Shown one piece after another: positions 60,847-64,000 of a DNA stretch of 64,000 bases. The stretch is taken from contig NZ_CP026101.1 of the NCBI RefSeq assembly GCF_002902945.1, forward strand, positions 1,488,001 through 1,552,000, in the 5' to 3' direction. Position 1 is the first letter of the stretch. Each line of letters starts with the position of its first letter. The notes under the pieces are model-generated. The model saw nothing but the letters and a program-made list of their open reading frames with translations. It had not been told where the DNA came from and made no database searches. The DNA is from Paraburkholderia caribensis. GTDB taxonomy: Bacteria; Pseudomonadota; Gammaproteobacteria; Burkholderiales; Burkholderiaceae. The translations under genes and the position numbers were made by a program.

Positions 60847-62085
60847 TCAGGTGTCGTTCCAGCCGCCCGAATCGTCGTTGCTGCCCATATCGACGCCGCC
60901 GTCTCCGCCGCCGTTACCGTCGCTCCAGTCGTTCGAGCCCTGGCCGAAGTCGATCGAGCCTGCGTCGTTGCCGCCGCGCTTGCGCGATTCGTCGTCGACG
61001 ATCACATCGCGTTCGATCACGCGGTCGCGGCCCGAGTTGAGCGCTTCGCCGAGCAGCACGCCTGTCAGCAAGCCGCCCATGCCGCCGCCGAAGCCGCCGC
61101 CTTGCTGCACGATGACGGGCGGCTGCTGTTGCTGCGGCGGATACGGGTAGGGCGCTTGCGGATAACCGGGCGGGTAACCAGGCTGCTGGCCGCCGCGTCC
61201 GAACGCCTGGTCCGCTTCGCGTGCGTAGGAAGAGTCGCCCGTACCCGCCGACGCCGCAGGGGCCGCATTCGGATCAGGCCGGCCTTCGGCGCGCGCCTTG
61301 AGGCTCGCGACCTGCCGTTCGAGATCTTCGATCTGATACGGCGGCACGGGGTTCTTGCTATTCGACAGCGCTTCGACCAGCTGACGCAACTGCGTCTCCG
61401 CGCCTTCTACTTCGCGCTCGAGCGCTTCATGTCCTGGCGCCGTCGACAGCTTCACGTCGAGCTTCAGCGAGCGCACGTCGTTGAGGAGATCGGTAGCACG
61501 CTTGAGCTGTGCGCGGCGGTCGTCGGTGGCGCGTGTGTCGTCCTGCGAGCGCGCGCGACGCAGCGTCCAGCGCAGGATCAACGCAATCGCACCGATCAGC
61601 ACGACGATACCGATCCACATGCCCATCGACGGACCATGCCGTTCGGGCGCCGGCTGGAACGCCGACGGCGTGGCGGGCGCGGATTCCTGCTGCGCGAACG
61701 GATTGTTCGTGCGATGCGTGACGCTTCCACCGGCGCCGCCGCTCACGCGCGCGGCGTCCGAGCGCAGACGCGCTTCCGTCTGCGCGAAGCGGGCGGGGTC
61801 GGTGAAGCGAACCTGCGGGTCGAGCGTCTTCGCCTGTTGAAGCTGCGCGAGCGCCTCGGCGGGGCGGCCTTCGCGATCGAGCACCTGGGCGTACAGATAG
61901 TGCGCGCGGGCGCTGTCGGGATGCGCCTTCAGCACCTCGTTCAACTGCGAGTCGGCCTTCTGCCAGTCGCCCTGCTGGATCGTCGTTTCGATCTGCGTCG
62001 CCGTGGGCAACGCGAAGGCGGTGCCCGACACGAGCATCAGCGAAAGCGTCAGGGACACACCGGCTGCTGCGAGCAATTTTTTCAT
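60847..62085 (-). CDS. TPR-repeat membrane protein with Gly/Pro-rich C-terminus
   Basis: The 412-residue protein has a signal-like N-terminus (KKLLAAAGVSLTLSLMLVSG), two TPR-like repeats (DWQKADSQLNEVLKAHPDSA and the LDREGRPAEALAQLQQAKTL helix), one membrane helix (MWIGIVVLIGAIALILRWTL), a charged coiled coil, a Pro/Gln-rich linker (YPYPPQQQQPP) and a Gly/Asp-rich tail with a short GGGMGGLLTGVLLGEAL segment. No named family recognised. Its neighbour upstream on the same strand encodes a PspA homologue 109 bases away, suggesting a shared membrane-stress role. Start 62085 was chosen by the signal-like N-terminus. Confidence 0.75.
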   Translation of the reverse strand: MKKLLAAAGVSLTLSLMLVSGTAFALPTATQIETTIQQGDWQKADSQLNEVLKAHPDSARAHYLYAQVLDREGRPAEALAQLQQAKTLDPQVRFTDPARFAQTEARLRSDAARVSGGAGGSVTHRTNNPFAQQESAPATPSAFQPAPERHGPSMGMWIGIVVLIGAIALILRWTLRRARSQDDTRATDDRRAQLKRATDLLNDVRSLKLDVKLSTAPGHEALEREVEGAETQLRQLVEALSNSKNPVPPYQIEDLERQVASLKARAEGRPDPNAAPAASAGTGDSSYAREADQAFGRGGQQPGYPPGYPQAPYPYPPQQQQPPVIVQQGGGFGGGMGGLLTGVLLGEALNSGRDRVIERDVIVDDESRKRGGNDAGSIDFGQGSNDWSDGNGGGDGGVDMGSNDDSGGWNDT

Positions 62086-62194
62086 GATGCGGGCCGGGCG
62101 GATTGACGCCCGTCTCCTTACTATCGAGTTGCCGTGCCGCGCGGCCGTCGTGTCGTAGTACACGGCGCCGCGCAGCACATCGCCTGTCTCGCGC

Positions 62195-62875
62195 TTATTG
62201 CGCAGGCGTGTCCAGCTGCTTCTTCAGCGCGGCGAGACGGTCGTCGATCGACGGGCCGCGGTTGAGGTCCTCGAGCTTGTCGTCGAGCGCCTTGCCGCTC
62301 TTCACATCGGCCGAATTCAGGCGTGCGTCGGAACGTGCCGTCGACAGCGCGACCTTGTCCTCCAGCTTCTGAAAGTCTTCAGCAAGATTCTTGCCGCCGA
62401 TTCCGCCCAGCGCCGTGGCCGCCGTGTCCTTGGCCTCCGCGATCTGCTGTTTGGCCTGCAGGATGTTCGAGCGCGCATTCAGGTCGTTGCGGCGCTGACG
62501 CATGTCGTCGATCTGCGTCTTCAACTGCTCGACGGACGGCTCGAGTGTTGCGAGTTCCTTAGCGAGCGCATCGCGTTCGGCTTCTGCCGTGGACTGCGCG
62601 CCGAGCGCCTCGCGCGCGAGCGCTTCGTCGCCCGACTGCAGCGCGCGTTTGGCGCCGTCTTCGTACTTCTTCGCCTTGTCGGCGGCCACGTCGCGCTTGC
62701 TTTGCTGCGTGGCGACCTGCGCCTGGATCTCGATCAGCGAGTTCTCCGCTTTCGCGATGCTCTCGTCGAGTTCGCGCACGATCTGGCGCGCATCACGCGA
62801 CGGGTCTTGCACGGAGTCGGCTGCATCGTTCAAGAGACCTTTGACCGTCCGCGTGATGCTGTCAAAAAGCGACAT
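62195..62875 (-). CDS. pspA: PspA/IM30-family membrane-associated protein
   Basis: The 226-residue protein is predicted almost wholly alpha-helical with the PspA start MSLFDSITRTVKGLLNDAAD, the DESIAKAENSLIEIQAQVAT coiled coil and Gln/Lys/Arg-rich helices typical of ESCRT-III-like PspA proteins. These bind stressed inner membrane and may repair it. The start at 62875 has GGAGGT upstream; longer frames to 62920 are unlikely. It precedes the TPR gene on the same strand. Confidence 0.9.
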   Translation of the reverse strand: MSLFDSITRTVKGLLNDAADSVQDPSRDARQIVRELDESIAKAENSLIEIQAQVATQQSKRDVAADKAKKYEDGAKRALQSGDEALAREALGAQSTAEAERDALAKELATLEPSVEQLKTQIDDMRQRRNDLNARSNILQAKQQIAEAKDTAATALGGIGGKNLAEDFQKLEDKVALSTARSDARLNSADVKSGKALDDKLEDLNRGPSIDDRLAALKKQLDTPAQ

Positions 62876-63389
62876 GAAATACCTCCATTGATTGAAATCG
62901 ATGCTGAATACCCGGCGCATTGAACCTGGTGCGCGACGACATCGACTTAACGTAGTTTACGCCGCCCTGCGCAATGCTGCGGGTCTTGCTCCATGCCATC
63001 AGACAACGTGCCTTCGTGCTCGTTGCATGACGGCGGAGCAAACGGACCTGACATCGGGGCGCGCGCCCGGAATGCAAGAGCCGAGTACGCATTCGAGTTG
63101 TCACGTCGCACGCTTCGACGCTTCATACACGCGTCGCAATCGATGCACGACCGGCTATTCAACAGCTCGCGGATATTACACCACGCGTACCCTTAAAGCC
63201 GTCTTAAAACGCGATTTCCTGCGCCTTTCAGCCGATGCTTTCGCAATCTTTGCGACGTGTGGCGTCATACGCAACGTGATGAACGAATCAGCGTGCGGAT
63301 TTGTCAAACTGCGCGGCCGGATTCTTTCGGATAGCCGACGATACCGCGCCCGCGAGCGCATCGTACTCGCGTCATGTGGCGCTGCGAAT
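62876..63389. other. Intergenic region between pspA and the terminal gene
   Basis: This 514-base region lies between two minus-strand genes. No gene with recognisable content is seen; the open frames are short and lack family features. The promoter of pspA should lie here but I cannot place it with confidence. Confidence 0.4.
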
Positions 63390-64000
63390 TCAGGCGAAGT
63401 GGCCGCTGCCTTCGGCGGGATCGATGCCCGGTTCGTCGTCTTCGTGCGCTTGCTGACGTTTGCTTGCGGCATTGCGTTTCGACGACGGCAGTGCGGGCGT
63501 GCTGGTGGCGGCATTGACGGCGTCATGCGACGCGAGCGCGGCGGCTTTCGCGGCCGCCACGCGAGCGGCAGCCTGAGCGGTGGCATCGTCGTCGGTGCTG
63601 TCGGGCGTGACGGACACATCGTGCGCCGCGAGCGCGGCGACGGGCGTGGCGACATCGATGGGAGCGAGCGCCTCGTGCGGCATGCCGGAGGCGGCGAAGA
63701 CGGTATCGTTTTCAGTCGGCGTGCTTTTGCTGCCCGGCGCGGGCGATCGGAGCGCGGCCGGCGTGGCTTGCCGCAGGTGCTTGCTTGCGCGCGCAACGCG
63801 TTGCAGCGCTTCGTTCAGCGCGTCGGGTTCGCGTGGCGCGCGCAACCGGTCGACGATGCTCGCCGCCTTGACCTGCTCGCTGGTCGCGCCGAAGCTCAGC
63901 ACCGCACGCCGCATCAGTTCGCTGACGCTGATGCCGAGGTTCTCCGCCGTCGTGGAGATGGCGCGTTTCTGGGCGGGGCTGACGAAGACGACGATGCGTT
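63390..64000 (-). CDS. Partial protein, helix-rich with Ala-rich C-terminus, runs off the window end
   Basis: The frame enters from beyond 64000 and ends at 63390, so at least 203 residues are present and the true start lies outside. The first part (RIVVFVSPAQKRAISTTAEN, then LGISVSELMRRAVLSFGATS) resembles a ribbon-helix-helix-like helical region, though the match is weak. The rest is Ala/Thr/Pro-rich low complexity with a final acidic, Gly-rich tail. An internal ATG at 63914 could be mistaken for the start, but the open frame continues upstream. No function assigned. Confidence 0.55.
   Translation of the reverse strand, partial: RIVVFVSPAQKRAISTTAENLGISVSELMRRAVLSFGATSEQVKAASIVDRLRAPREPDALNEALQRVARASKHLRQATPAALRSPAPGSKSTPTENDTVFAASGMPHEALAPIDVATPVAALAAHDVSVTPDSTDDDATAQAAARVAAAKAAALASHDAVNAATSTPALPSSKRNAASKRQQAHEDDEPGIDPAEGSGHFA

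Overview
The window is a contiguous stretch of GC-rich chromosome with dense genes, short intergenic spaces and many GC-rich hairpin terminators. Gene content and order point to a beta-proteobacterium of the Burkholderia/Paraburkholderia/Caballeronia group: ppsR divergent from ppsA, smpB divergent from ratA-rnfH with guaB and guaA downstream, a DUF3563 small protein, and the combined purine-catabolism and polyamine-transport loci. This assignment rests on recognising protein families, not on a database search. I saw no rRNA, tRNA, CRISPR array, prophage or intact insertion sequence.

Layout. 0-5.6 kb: tail of a SpoU-type RNA methyltransferase, the PEP synthase regulator/PEP synthase pair (ppsR, ppsA), and an NfeD/SPFH membrane pair. 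5.6-6.4 kb: a large nested inverted-repeat element with no gene. 6.4-13.3 kb: smpB, ratA-rnfH, an EamA exporter, then guaB, a membrane/coiled-coil protein, and guaA (GMP synthesis). 13.3-16.4 kb: a DUF3563 small protein and a two-gene DNA-repair-like cassette (radical-SAM protein plus DUF4130-UdgX fusion) preceded by a near-consensus LexA box. 16.6-25 kb: TPR glycosyltransferase-like protein, APC permease with nitrilase and LuxR regulator, envelope lipoproteins, DUF1992, tadA, ldcA.

25.2-42.8 kb is a purine-catabolism island. It holds a GntR regulator with two matching operator-like dyads, an NCS1 permease, allantoin racemase, allantoinase, OHCU decarboxylase, allantoicase, ureidoglycolate lyase, membrane urate hydroxylase (PuuD), hydroxyisourate hydrolase, a guanine/8-oxoguanine-type deaminase, a LysR regulator and a four-gene BMP-type nucleoside ABC importer. 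Together they would take imported purines to urate (xanthine dehydrogenase is not in the window) and then by 5-hydroxyisourate, OHCU, allantoin, allantoate and ureidoglycolate to glyoxylate and urea.

42.9-52 kb: dodecin, a 3-hydroxyisobutyrate-dehydrogenase-family enzyme, the ABC-F ATPase YbiT, an aldehyde dehydrogenase, a nitronate monooxygenase, OmpW, a DUF1289 protein, a degraded phospholipase A fragment and an NRAMP transporter. 52-56.4 kb: a potFGHI-like polyamine ABC importer. 56.5-64 kb: a soluble chemoreceptor with a C-terminal sensor-like domain, a flavin monooxygenase divergent from a TetR regulator, a TPR membrane protein next to a PspA/IM30 homologue, and a partial helix-rich protein running off the end.

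Most noteworthy: the LexA box on the radical-SAM/UdgX cassette, the roughly 690-bp nested palindromic element, and the twin operators of the purine-island GntR regulator.
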